Positions 51,789-60,339 of a DNA stretch of 64,000 nucleotides are shown in pieces. Source of the stretch: an uncultured Poribacteria bacterium (GTDB taxonomy: Bacteria; Poribacteria; WGA-4E; WGA-3G); NCBI GenBank assembly GCA_951812525.1, contig OX638316.1:3838506-3902505 (forward strand), read 5' to 3'. The position numbers and the translations under genes were made by a program. Every line of letters starts with the position of its first letter. Position 1 is the stretch's first letter. The notes under the pieces were generated by a model. It was not told the origin of the DNA. It saw only the letters and a program-made list of their open reading frames with translations, and did no database searches.

Positions 51789-53471
51789 CTAATTTCGTAG
51801 ATCGTGGATGAGAGACATTCCATCAAACCAAGTGATGTAGAGAAAGAGTGCAATCAGAAGATAAATGCTGACATGTTGGACAATCTCTTGTGCCCTACGA
51901 GGCATTGGCTTACCACGGATTTTCTCAACGGCGAAAAATAGCAGTTGTCCACCATCTGCAATCGGAATAGGTAAGAGATTAACGATACAGAGGTTGATAC
52001 TGATAAACCCGATGAAGAAGAGGACGCTGCTGAAACCGACTCTTTCAAACATACGGCTCGTTGCATTCGCTATCCCGATCGGACCGGCAAGGTGTTTCGG
52101 TGAGACTTCACCGCCTACCAACTGTTGCAGCGTTCTCCCAACAGTTGTAACAGTGAACCATGTCGCTTCAACGCCTTTTCCGAGCCCTGAGAGGAAGTTG
52201 TAATCTGGCAGCGGTGGTGTCTTCGCCGTGAATTGTATCCCACTGAGGAAGGTTTGCCACGTCAGTCCGAAGAGAGGCATATCTGGGTCTGAAAATTGCG
52301 CGCCGCCTGCGAGGGTTACCTCTCTTAGGTTTCCGTCGCGGATTAAGCCGATTTCGATCGGTTCATTCGCCATCGCGTTGAGTTGTGAATAGAGCGTGGC
52401 ATTCTCTATAGCTTCTCCGTTAAGCGTAATAAGCACATCTCCGTCCTGAATCCCAGCATTTTGAGCGATGCTGCCTTCTTGAACGCTCGCTACCACGTTC
52501 CAGTGCACCGGCATTTCAATCGTAAGAGGTGCTTCACCGCGTCGAATGCCGAGCGTCACGGATTGTTCGTTTTCATTAATGCGATTGTAAAGGGTCTGAC
52601 GCTTTTCGGCACTCCAGTCCGCAGATGGGTGCCATACCCCGTAGCCGAAGTACGGAACGTTATGGATGGGTTCACCGTTAATAGTCTCAATTAGGTCATC
52701 AGGTTGGACACCGACTTGTGCAGCAAGACTCCCGCTGGTGACGTTCCGAACAACGGTCTTATCTTTTGCACTTACCTTGATTATACCCATATCTCCCCTG
52801 ACACTTGAGATGGCTTCAGGTGTCACAAAGAGTGCGCGGCGTACGCCATCTCGTTCGACAACAATCTCTAATTCTCTGCTGGCACTGGTCAAGATACGGG
52901 TGTGGAACATTGTCCAGTGAGAAACCGAGTCGCCATTGACCGAGAGGATTGTGTCTCCGGGCATGAGTCCACCTTTTGCACCAGCGCCATCGTCGGCAAT
53001 CCAGCCGACTTGGATTGGTGCTTTTTCTCCAAGTGTTTGCCCTGTCAGTCCGCCGATTAACCGAGCCGAATCTGAATTGATGCCGGTGGCGAAGACGAGC
53101 CAATATACGAGTATACCAAATAAGAGGTTAACCACTGGTCCCGCAGCGACAACGACTGCGCGATTCCCGAGGGATGCACTTGCGAATTCACCGGGTAATC
53201 CTGTCTGTTCGCTTGGGTTTTCGCCTTCCATCTGGACGTAACCACCAAACGGTAGCAAGCAAATTTTATATTCCGTCTCACCGCGCTGAAACCCGACGAG
53301 CCTGGGTCCAAAGCCGAGAGCGAAGGTGTTTACCTTAATACCACACCGCTTCGCTGCGTAGAAGTGGCCGAGTTCATGAATGAAAATGATGAACCCGAGT
53401 GGGATAATAGCCAGAAAGATCGTCTTGATGTACGGAAGAATTGAGAGGACGAGGTCGAGTAATAATTGCAT
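51789..53471 (-). CDS. rseP: Site-2 protease RseP with three PDZ domains
   Basis: A 560-residue intramembrane metalloprotease. HELGH in FIHELGHFYAAKRCG (residues 28-33 region) and NLLPIPIADGG near the C-terminus form the zinc site, with four transmembrane segments. Between them lie three PDZ-like modules, around VGWIADDGAGAKGGLMPGDT, VTSGSLAAQVGVQPDDL and SVQEGSIAQNAGIQDGDVL; E. coli RseP (450 residues) has two. It cuts anti-sigma factors inside the membrane. The anti-sigma/RseB pair at 15.3-17.2 kb is a plausible target. The dxr gene lies upstream, as in many genomes. Confidence 0.94.
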   Translation of the reverse strand: MQLLLDLVLSILPYIKTIFLAIIPLGFIIFIHELGHFYAAKRCGIKVNTFALGFGPRLVGFQRGETEYKICLLPFGGYVQMEGENPSEQTGLPGEFASASLGNRAVVVAAGPVVNLLFGILVYWLVFATGINSDSARLIGGLTGQTLGEKAPIQVGWIADDGAGAKGGLMPGDTILSVNGDSVSHWTMFHTRILTSASRELEIVVERDGVRRALFVTPEAISSVRGDMGIIKVSAKDKTVVRNVTSGSLAAQVGVQPDDLIETINGEPIHNVPYFGYGVWHPSADWSAEKRQTLYNRINENEQSVTLGIRRGEAPLTIEMPVHWNVVASVQEGSIAQNAGIQDGDVLITLNGEAIENATLYSQLNAMANEPIEIGLIRDGNLREVTLAGGAQFSDPDMPLFGLTWQTFLSGIQFTAKTPPLPDYNFLSGLGKGVEATWFTVTTVGRTLQQLVGGEVSPKHLAGPIGIANATSRMFERVGFSSVLFFIGFISINLCIVNLLPIPIADGGQLLFFAVEKIRGKPMPRRAQEIVQHVSIYLLIALFLYITWFDGMSLIHDLRN

Positions 53472-53515
53472 ACGTCTATTGCCCCTTTTTTTATTTTTAG
53501 AGTGAGGTATACATT

Positions 53516-54706
53516 TTAGGGTGTCGCTTTTTTATTAGATTGTGCGTTATTTTTTATTATTGAACGTGCTGTCGATTTTGCCCACCGGTCAACCTCAAGG
53601 ATGTCCGAAAGCGCTGGATCTGTGATCACCGTATGCTTGTCCATCACCCGTGCGAGGATAGCCGGTATGTCCATGAAGCCGATACAATCGTTAATAAAAG
53701 CCTCTACCACCACCTCGTCGGCACTGCTCAGCACGACAGGGAGGGTGCCGCCGACTTCTGCGGCACTATATGCAAGGGAGAGACACGGAAATTTTTCAAA
53801 GTCAACGGGTTCAAAGTGTAAGGCACGGATTTCCTGTAAATCCAACCGCGGCACGGGTGCAGAGAGCCTACGTGGATACGTTAGCGCGTATTGTATCATG
53901 ATACGCATATCAGTAGGTCCCAACTGTGCGATCGTGGATCCATCTGTCCATTCCACCATGGAATGGATGATACTCTCTGGATGGACGACAATGTCAATCT
54001 TCGAGAGCTCTATATTAAACAGCCATTTCGCTTCGATGACTTCGAGTCCTTTGTTCATCATCGTAGCGGAATCGACTGTGATTTTTTGCCCCATCTTCCA
54101 GTTCGGATGCCGCAGTGCCTGTTGCGGCGTTACGGAATGGAGCTTCTCCTTGGGCAGTGTGCGGAACGGCCCGCCTGAAGCGGTAATCAGGAGTCGATGG
54201 ATCTCTGCCTGCCGTTCACGTGCACCTTCCAAGCACTGGAAAATTGCGCTCATTTCGCCGTCAATTGGGATCAAGTTAACACCGTTTGTTTGGACAGCGT
54301 CATTAACCAAGGCACCCGCCATTACCATCACCTCTTTATTAACAAAGGCGATGTCTTTGCCAGCGTCAATCGCTGCCAAAGTCGGTAACAAACCTGCGCT
54401 CCCGCCCATTCCGTCTAAGACTTGAGAGGCTTGCGACATCGTCGCTACGGCTTGGAGCCCTTCGGTTCCAGCGAGTACTTGTGTCCCATTGAGGTCCCGA
54501 ATGCGTTCACGGAGTTGCGATGCCGAGGTCGGTTCGTTTAGCGCTACTAACTTGGGAGTGTACTGCCGGACCTGCTGTTCAAGCGTATCGACATCCCGGT
54601 TCGCTGCGAGACCAACGACCTTAAATTCATCAGGGTGTGTATCAACTACACTGAGTGCGTTCTTCCCAATAGACCCCGTGCTACCGAGTATGGCGATGTG
54701 CTTCAT
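53516..54706 (-). CDS. dxr: 1-deoxy-D-xylulose 5-phosphate reductoisomerase
   Basis: A 396-residue Dxr. The NADPH motif GSTGSIGKNALSVVDTHPDE is at residues 8-27. PIDGEMSAIFQCLEG carries the metal-binding Asp and Glu, with FVNKEV before it and ITASGGPFRTLPKEKL and WKMGQKITVDSATMMNKGLE after it. It makes MEP in the non-mevalonate isoprenoid pathway. It stands between cdsA and rseP, a very common order in bacteria. Confidence 0.96.
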   Translation of the reverse strand: MKHIAILGSTGSIGKNALSVVDTHPDEFKVVGLAANRDVDTLEQQVRQYTPKLVALNEPTSASQLRERIRDLNGTQVLAGTEGLQAVATMSQASQVLDGMGGSAGLLPTLAAIDAGKDIAFVNKEVMVMAGALVNDAVQTNGVNLIPIDGEMSAIFQCLEGARERQAEIHRLLITASGGPFRTLPKEKLHSVTPQQALRHPNWKMGQKITVDSATMMNKGLEVIEAKWLFNIELSKIDIVVHPESIIHSMVEWTDGSTIAQLGPTDMRIMIQYALTYPRRLSAPVPRLDLQEIRALHFEPVDFEKFPCLSLAYSAAEVGGTLPVVLSSADEVVVEAFINDCIGFMDIPAILARVMDKHTVITDPALSDILEVDRWAKSTARSIIKNNAQSNKKATP

Positions 54707-54755
54707 GTGTATTTTTTGTGTTTCTTACAAGGTAAATAACTTGATAACCTTTAAC

Positions 54756-55589
54756 TTACACTATATGTCCTGTCAGTTTCAGATAGTAATAAAGGGCTGG
54801 TGCACTGAAAATCAGGCTGTCACATCTATCGAGCAATCCGCCATGCCCTGGAATCACATCACCGGAGTCTTTAACACCGGCTGTCCGTTTCATAAGGGAC
54901 TCACTGAGATCTCCGAGTTGTCCTAAAGCCGTCAATAGCAACCCAATGAGTGCGGCGTGGACGAGAGAGATTGTGTCCTTTAAGAGGATTGAGCCGAGCA
55001 GAAAACCGACCAAAGTTCCTACAACCAACCCACCGATGGTCCCTTCAATCGTCTTCCGAGGACTGACGGGTGTGCCGAGTTTGTGTCTACCCACAGCCCT
55101 ACCGATGAGGTAGGCACCAGTGTCGCCACACCAAACGGTTCCTGCTAATAGAAAGCAGAGATGTGTGCCGATTGATTCGGTGTTTCGCAACAAGATAAGA
55201 TGGTAGCCCAATGCCCAGCCGATTGTTAGAATGCCTGTTAATTTCAGCGTGACAGTGACAAGCTCACCCGCGACCTTCCCTCTAAAGATACTTTCAGCGA
55301 AGACATAGATCAACACAAAAGCAAAAAAGCTAAACATTACCGTCGAAACGGATGACGGGTTTGTTAGCATAGGCAAGAAGTACGCGAGTAGACAGAAGGC
55401 AACCGTCAAGAGCGTCGGCATCACCACATTCAGTTTTTCAGAGAAGTGTTGTGCCAGCCGACAGTACTCAACTTGCATCAACAGGACGACAGCAGCTATG
55501 AGGAGTAGATAGAGCCAACCACCCTGGTAAACAATGAGGAGGACCAGCGGGAGCAGGATAAGAATACTCAGGGCTCGCCGCCAAAACAT
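54756..55589 (-). CDS. cdsA: Phosphatidate cytidylyltransferase
   Basis: A 277-residue integral membrane protein of about eight segments. The CDP-diglyceride synthase signature is intact near the C-terminus: SLMKRTAGVKDSGDVIPGHG then GLLDRCDS, with the KR, KD, GHGG and DRxD residues. It activates phosphatidic acid with CTP for phospholipid synthesis. uppS, which usually lies between frr and cdsA, is absent here: the 166 bases to frr hold no gene. Confidence 0.94.
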   Translation of the reverse strand: MFWRRALSILILLPLVLLIVYQGGWLYLLLIAAVVLLMQVEYCRLAQHFSEKLNVVMPTLLTVAFCLLAYFLPMLTNPSSVSTVMFSFFAFVLIYVFAESIFRGKVAGELVTVTLKLTGILTIGWALGYHLILLRNTESIGTHLCFLLAGTVWCGDTGAYLIGRAVGRHKLGTPVSPRKTIEGTIGGLVVGTLVGFLLGSILLKDTISLVHAALIGLLLTALGQLGDLSESLMKRTAGVKDSGDVIPGHGGLLDRCDSLIFSAPALYYYLKLTGHIV

Positions 55590-55755
55590 AATTCTCTATC
55601 CTCCTTCAATTAATGCGTAGTGTAGAGTGAGATGTCGTGTTCGTGTGCTCAAGACTCGAATAGATTCTCAGCAGCAATTTCCGGAGCGTGTGTCGTAGTG
55701 TTTGATATAGCTGCGGAGACTTGACAAGCTGCACCCTACAATACCACAAAGCGAG

Positions 55756-56343
55756 TTAAGTTTCTAACAATTCCGATTCTTTCGCCGAGACCAGTTCGTC
55801 GATTTTATCGATGTAGGTATCGGTAAGTTGCTGAATCGGATCGGCGTTGGATTTACCACGTCTTTTATCGCCACCGCGCCCGCGGCTTTTACCACCGCCG
55901 GTCGATGAATCACCACCGTCGAGCTTTTTGGCGGCATCATTAGCATCACGGCGAATATTCCGAATGGCTACCTTTCCCTCTTCTGCTAACTTACGTACCA
56001 CCTTTGTTAGTTCAGTACGTCGTTCCATTGTGAGTTCAGGGACTTGAATTCGGATAACATTGCCGTCATTATTTGTTGAGAAACCTAAATCGGAAAGGGC
56101 TATCGCCTTTTCAATTTCTGTAATGAGCGTTTTGTCCCAAGGTTGAATAACAAGCAGACGCGGTTCAGGGGTTGTAATTGTACCAACTTGACTCAGCGGA
56201 TTTTTACTGCCGTAGTAGTTGACACTCACCTGATCCAAAAGTGCCGGTGTCGCCCGTCCTGTCTGGACGTGTGACAGTTTGGCTGCTGTTGATTCTATTG
56301 TTTTCTTCATCCGGGACTCAGTTTGTTGAATGATTTGTTCCAT
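55756..56343 (-). CDS. frr: Ribosome recycling factor with Gly/Arg-rich insertion
   Basis: A 195-residue RRF. Domain I and II motifs are standard: VQTGRATPALLDQVSVNYYG, PEPRLLVIQPWDKTLI, VPELTMERRTELTKVVRKLA and VAIRNIRRDANDAAKKL, and the closing helix QQLTDTYIDKIDELVSAKE. Between them, where other RRFs have the ~15-residue helix-joining segment, lies a low-complexity linker from about residue 143 to 168 rich in Gly, Arg, Lys and Ser. pyrH, normally just upstream, is missing. A 252-base gap follows tsf. Confidence 0.93.
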   Translation of the reverse strand: MEQIIQQTESRMKKTIESTAAKLSHVQTGRATPALLDQVSVNYYGSKNPLSQVGTITTPEPRLLVIQPWDKTLITEIEKAIALSDLGFSTNNDGNVIRIQVPELTMERRTELTKVVRKLAEEGKVAIRNIRRDANDAAKKLDGGDSSTGGGKSRGRGGDKRRGKSNADPIQQLTDTYIDKIDELVSAKESELLET

Positions 56344-56595
56344 CTGAATTTTCCTTATGAAGTGTTCGCGACACTCGAAAAGTCGCAGTGGGGAACGGGA
56401 TTAAACCCTAACTTGCCACTATTTAGTGCTGCCGAAGCCGTTAGCACCAGTGGAAGGTTGTGTCTCTGGTTCAGGCAGCCGCAAACTAATGAATTTTCAG
56501 ATTTTAGTGCAACGACTTGCTGGATACCCTTGGAAACCGATGCATATACCAGATAACCGAGATATGGAGATCTCGGTTACCAGATGTATATCTCT
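56344..56595. other. Intergenic gap between tsf and frr with a hairpin
   Basis: 252 bases where pyrH is normally found. It contains a perfect 10-base hairpin (arms 56554-56563 and 56570-56579, loop ATGGAG) 17 bases after the tsf stop, without a T-tract. No pyrH remnant is recognisable. Confidence 0.6.
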
Positions 56596-57189
56596 TTACT
56601 GTCCAAGAACATAAAGTACGAAGCGCTTAATGACGATATTCTCTCCCAATTGCGCTATCGCGTCCTTTACGAGACTTTCGACGGTTTTGTCTGTATCGCG
56701 GATGTATGGCTGCTGTAGGAGACAGGTTTCTGAGTAGAATTTAGAGATACGTCCCTCAACGATGCGTTCAGCAATGTGTTCGGGTTTACCTTCCTGCTGT
56801 GCTTGTGCTTTGAGGATCGATTTTTCAGCCTCCAAATCTTCAGCGGGTACCTCGTCTGAGGTAAGATATTTCGGTTTAGCAGCCGCTACCTGCATTGCAA
56901 TGTCTTTCGCCAATTTTTGAAATTGCTCCGTCCGCGCGACGAAATCGGTTTCACAATTCAGTTCGACTAACGTGCCGACACGGCTACCGGGGTGTATGTA
57001 GGAAATAATCAATCCTTCCTTTGTGGTCCGACCGCCTTTGACTTCGGAAGCCCTCAAGCCCTGCTCCCGCAATTTCTGAATTGCTTGGTCAATATTCCCG
57101 TCCGTCTCTGCGAGTGCCTTTTTGCAGTCCATAATGCCTGCACCGGTGCGCGAACGGAGCTCGCTAACCATCTTTGCAGTGATTTGCAT
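56596..57189 (-). CDS. tsf: Elongation factor Ts (short form)
   Basis: A 197-residue EF-Ts. The N-terminal UBA-like module MVSELRSRTGAGIMDCKKAL is diagnostic, followed by EGLIISYIHPGSRVGTLVEL and NCETDFVARTEQFQKLAKDI, the TDFVA motif that contacts EF-Tu. Its length matches the short Thermus-type EF-Ts, which lack the second half of the core found in E. coli (283 residues). It exchanges GDP on EF-Tu. GGAG is 5 bases before the ATG. Confidence 0.95.
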   Translation of the reverse strand: MQITAKMVSELRSRTGAGIMDCKKALAETDGNIDQAIQKLREQGLRASEVKGGRTTKEGLIISYIHPGSRVGTLVELNCETDFVARTEQFQKLAKDIAMQVAAAKPKYLTSDEVPAEDLEAEKSILKAQAQQEGKPEHIAERIVEGRISKFYSETCLLQQPYIRDTDKTVESLVKDAIAQLGENIVIKRFVLYVLGQ

Positions 57190-57306
57190 TTTTACTCCTT
57201 TTATTTTCCACTGGAAGCGGCTACGCGGATGTAGGTTCGCAAGCCATGCCTACTTCGTTGTTTCCGCTTGTAAATCGAAAGTATATATATCTATGTAATG
57301 AACTGT

Positions 57307-57341
57307 GGGCGCGCTATTGTGCTGAAAAGCGAAGCGCGCCC
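57307..57341. repeat. GC-rich inverted repeat between rpsB and tsf
   Basis: GGGCGCGC (57307-57314) and GCGCGCCC (57334-57341) with a 19-base loop. There is no T-tract on the transcribed side. It could be an RNA processing or partial-termination signal between the two genes. Confidence 0.6.
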
Positions 57342-57355
57342 GACAAAGTTTTATT

Positions 57356-57400
57356 TAGACTACTGGCGAGTAGACTGCTGGCGAGTAGACTGCTGGCGAG
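57356..57400. repeat. Three tandem 15-bp units at the 3' end of rpsB
   Basis: Units at 57356-57370, 57371-57385 and 57386-57400. The last two are identical; the first differs at one base, which turns a Gln codon (CAG) into the TAG stop of rpsB. Confidence 0.88.
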
Positions 57401-58292
57401 GGGGTCTGCCGCCTCTTCTTCGCTGGCGTGGTGCCCGTCCACGCTGCTGCTGCTGCTCGCCATCACCGATTGCCTCTGGTTCTGCGGACAGCTGTGTTTG
57501 TTCGAGAATCGCAGCACTCTGCTCGGCGCGCCGTTCAGCATCGAGTATAACATTGAGTTGCTGTGGTGTGGCTGCATCTGCAGTTTCATCCGCGACTTCT
57601 GCGCCTTCTAACGCGCCACCGCGCCCTTCAATTACTGCCTCTGCTAAAACGGAGGAGATGAGACGAATCGAACGAATAGCATCGTCGTTACCCGGAACAG
57701 GTAAATCAATCGGGTCGGGATCACAGTTGGTATCCACTATTGCGATAATAGGAATGTTTAACTTGTTTGCCTCTGCAATAGCGGTATGCTCCTTACGGGT
57801 ATCGGTCACAACGAGTACGTCAGGAATTGTTTTCATTTCTCTGATGCCGCTGAGGTTATTGTCCAATTTGCCTTTTTCACGGCGTAAGGATATTACCTCT
57901 TTTTTCGGCATCTTTTCAAATACCCCATTTACTTCGTCAGCATCGAGTTTGTCGAGCCGATTGATACTGCGACGGATCGTCTGGAAATTGGTAAGCATAC
58001 CACCTAACCAACGGTGGTTGACATGGTACATACTACATCGAACAGCCTCAGCTCGAACAGCTTCTTGGGATTGCCGCTTTGTACCGACAAATAGGACAGA
58101 GCCTCCCTTTGCTGCGACATCCTGTACGAAGTCTACTGCGGTCTCAAGCATCCGTAGCGTCTTTTGCAAGTCAATTATATAAATCCCATTTCGCTCGGCG
58201 AAGATGTATTCTGCCATCTTCGGGTTCCAGCGACGGGTCTGATGTCCAAAGTGAACTCCACATTCAAGGAGTTCTTTCATTGTAACTCCCAA
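57360..58292 (-). CDS. rpsB: 30S ribosomal protein S2 with repetitive C-terminal tail
   Basis: A 310-residue S2. [53 protein letters not shown] and [18 protein letters not shown] are standard S2. The last ~70 residues go beyond the fold: an acidic Gln-rich segment, then a basic tail [16 protein letters not shown] ending in QQSTR repeats. Translation can begin at TTG 58292 (GGAGG 6 bases upstream; best match to the family N-terminus) or ATG 58280 (GGGAG 5 bases upstream). It heads the long minus-strand run and has a near-consensus promoter at 58491-58519. Confidence 0.96.
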   Translation of the reverse strand: MGVTMKELLECGVHFGHQTRRWNPKMAEYIFAERNGIYIIDLQKTLRMLETAVDFVQDVAAKGGSVLFVGTKRQSQEAVRAEAVRCSMYHVNHRWLGGMLTNFQTIRRSINRLDKLDADEVNGVFEKMPKKEVISLRREKGKLDNNLSGIREMKTIPDVLVVTDTRKEHTAIAEANKLNIPIIAIVDTNCDPDPIDLPVPGNDDAIRSIRLISSVLAEAVIEGRGGALEGAEVADETADAATPQQLNVILDAERRAEQSAAILEQTQLSAEPEAIGDGEQQQQRGRAPRQRRRGGRPPRQQSTRQQSTRQ

Positions 58293-58490
58293 AAAAAACC
58301 TCCAAGGGTTCGTAAGCGCGACACTACGCCTACTGGGTTTCCACGTCCACCTCCTTCACATCTGCATCAGACTCTCAACATGAGAGAACCCGCTGTGCAA
58401 ATCGAGAGGTGTGTCGTATCAGTTTTTATTACATTTTGTACGAGAATCATGAATTCCAGATGACAACTTGTCACTAGAATCAATTCATAT

Positions 58491-58519
58491 ATTTTACCAC
58501 AGAAATGAGGCAATTTCAA
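58491..58519 (-). promoter_or_regulatory. Sigma70 promoter for the rpsB run
   Basis: Minus strand: TTGAAA (58519-58514, five of six), 17-base spacer, TAAAAT (58496-58491, five of six), about 200 bases before rpsB. Confidence 0.65.
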
Positions 58520-58565
58520 GTTTTTTTTACACGTAGGCTGTCAGCCATCAGCGATTAGCAGTCAG

Positions 58566-58699
58566 TCGTTGGGATTCAGAGATCCGTCCTACAATGACTA
58601 TTGACAGTCAGAAGCAGTCGGGAATCGGAGTTCCCTCCTACAGTGGCGATTAGCCGTTAGCAGTCAGAGGTAGTCGGGAATCGGAGTTCCCTCCTACAG
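58566..58699 (+). repeat. Cluster of three dispersed palindromic repeats
   Basis: Copies at 58566-58594, 58617-58643 and 58673-58699. The last two are identical over 27 bases (GTCGGGAATCGG to CCTCCTACAG) and are spaced by a 'gcgattagccgttagcagtc' segment of the second repeat family. Identity suggests recent local duplication. Confidence 0.85.
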
Positions 58700-58795
58700 A
58701 AAACTATTTCGGAATCCACGATTTGGGATGCACATTTGAGAAAACCGTAGCACTCAATTAAGATATGTGGTATAACATAGCAGGGGGACACCACA

Positions 58796-59878
58796 TTGCA
58801 ACATTTGATTGAAACGATTGCCGTTCACTTTAAGACAGATCCGAATGCGCTGCGCATCGAACCGATTCAGCATGGGAAACGACTGCGGCACAATGTCTGC
58901 TGCCTGAATATCGGCACCCAAAAATACCTGCTAAAACAGTACGACATCAAAACTTCCGTTGTCGAATCGGGCTACACACCGTGCAAAATCGAGACCGATG
59001 TCCTGTCAATTTTACACCGTAGTGGCTGCAAAGTTCCGCGAGTCGTTTGGAGTTCAACGGTGTTTCACGCCGTATTGTTGGAGTGGCGCGGTGAGCAAAC
59101 CCTTGATGCTATTGCACAAAGCGATGAAGAGCCGCTGTCGGGCGTTAAACCGCTTCTTGAGACGATAATTCAAAAATTCTGTGAGATTGAAACCTGTTTT
59201 GCTTTGCACGTCGAGCATTTTGCCCCTTATGTCTTCAGTTACGATGCCCACGCGAGCTTAAAAGATTTACTGGAGCGCGGTGTAAAGGTTATCGGCTATC
59301 TCTCTCATCTTAGCGAGAAACCGATGTCATCAGACCAGGCGGATATACTCATAGAGAGGTGGAACGCGCTCGCCGTTCGGCTACAACTTGCGCCGACAGC
59401 ACTTGGCGGTTTGGACAATAATGCCCGCAACGTCGTAATTGCAGATGAGAACCCTACGTTCATCGATTTCGCCAGTATCGGTTGGAATTGGCAAGAGATA
59501 CGACTCGTGCAGCTTCTCAATAGTATTGGTGCCTTTTTGTCTACACCGCGTGAAAATGCGAACTTCGTTTCCCTTTTAGATCGAGAACTTGTCAACACCT
59601 ACGCTGAGTGGGTATGTGAGCACCGAGAAACCTGTTCACCGGCGGAGATCGCTGCCCGAGTTGACGCACATCATCTACTCTTTTACTTGTCTGCTATCGA
59701 TCAACTGTTACAGGCAATGGCACAACCCGAAGCCTCCGAAAGCGAGATGCTGCTGGACGCTTGGGGGAATACCAAATCGAGATTCCAATCTGCCCTCACG
59801 CATATTATTGATGCCGACTTAAGTGACGATACCGATACGACGACAATTCGAGAAATGATAGCCGGTTTTCGTGCTTAA
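58796..59878 (+). CDS. Aminoglycoside phosphotransferase/kinase-like protein
   Basis: A 360-residue protein of the APH/choline-kinase-like fold. TQKYLLKQYD has the ATP-binding Lys, VLLEWRGEQTLDAI the hinge, LGGLDNNARNVVI the catalytic loop (Asp and Asn kept with correct spacing; the usual His two before Asp is Gly), and PTFIDFASIGW the metal-binding IDF. Substrate unknown; antibiotic resistance should not be inferred. The start is TTG at 58796 with AGGGGG 8 bases upstream. It stands alone, converging on a small membrane protein gene 7 bases downstream. Confidence 0.72.
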   Translation: MQHLIETIAVHFKTDPNALRIEPIQHGKRLRHNVCCLNIGTQKYLLKQYDIKTSVVESGYTPCKIETDVLSILHRSGCKVPRVVWSSTVFHAVLLEWRGEQTLDAIAQSDEEPLSGVKPLLETIIQKFCEIETCFALHVEHFAPYVFSYDAHASLKDLLERGVKVIGYLSHLSEKPMSSDQADILIERWNALAVRLQLAPTALGGLDNNARNVVIADENPTFIDFASIGWNWQEIRLVQLLNSIGAFLSTPRENANFVSLLDRELVNTYAEWVCEHRETCSPAEIAARVDAHHLLFYLSAIDQLLQAMAQPEASESEMLLDAWGNTKSRFQSALTHIIDADLSDDTDTTTIREMIAGFRA

Positions 59879-59885
59879 AGCTGTA

Positions 59886-60287
59886 TCATTCCTTAACGGT
59901 GTCTGTAAGGATTGTCTGCCTAAGCTGTTGCAGGAATGTCTCTATCTCCGGTGTAGACGGTTTTTTCGTATAGAACTCCGCCTGATACGATTTCAGCACG
60001 TCGTAGAGTGCTGGTAGATTCGTACGTCGATTTTGGTTCGCCTCACGGACGCTCGCAAACACTGTAACCACCTGTTCTTCTGATATCCCGTCTGGTCTAT
60101 TGTTCGATTTAAGATGTTTTTCGACACCGTTGAGTGCCCGTTCTGCCATCCAATAGCGTGTCCCCTCTACGCCGCCAACACGTTGATAGACCACACCCCC
60201 CGCGATCAAGCAGACACCTACGACTGCTAATAAAAAAATCATAACTCGCCTATAGCAGCCGCTTAGTTTTTTGTTTATATTTAACAT
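59886..60287 (-). CDS. Hypothetical small membrane-anchored protein
   Basis: A 133-residue protein not recognised. Residues 15-35 form one transmembrane segment (VMIFLLAVVGVCLIAGGVVY); the rest is a soluble helical domain rich in Gln, Arg and Glu, probably outside the cytoplasm. Codon use and the absence of internal stops support a real gene. It lies 52 bases after the amidohydrolase gene on the same strand, so the two may be co-transcribed. Confidence 0.6.
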   Translation of the reverse strand: MLNINKKLSGCYRRVMIFLLAVVGVCLIAGGVVYQRVGGVEGTRYWMAERALNGVEKHLKSNNRPDGISEEQVVTVFASVREANQNRRTNLPALYDVLKSYQAEFYTKKPSTPEIETFLQQLRQTILTDTVKE

Positions 60288-60339
60288 TTTTATTTTTTAC
60301 TTCTCGTGTATCGTAAACTACGCACACAAGCGATTGGTT

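Larger units (their letters stand above)
58293..58795. other. Intergenic region between rpsB and the kinase gene
   Basis: 503 bases holding the rpsB promoter (58491-58519), a ~195-base rpsB leader, and a cluster of dispersed repeats (58549-58699). No gene seen. The leader could carry an S2 autoregulatory structure, but no known leader was recognised. Confidence 0.6.

Noticed and set aside
57356-57400. Tandem repeat as a CRISPR array
   Set aside because: The units are 15 bases long, lie inside rpsB coding sequence and have no spacers.
58796-59878. Antibiotic resistance gene
   Set aside because: The protein has the general APH-type kinase fold but lacks the usual catalytic His context; fold alone does not support resistance.
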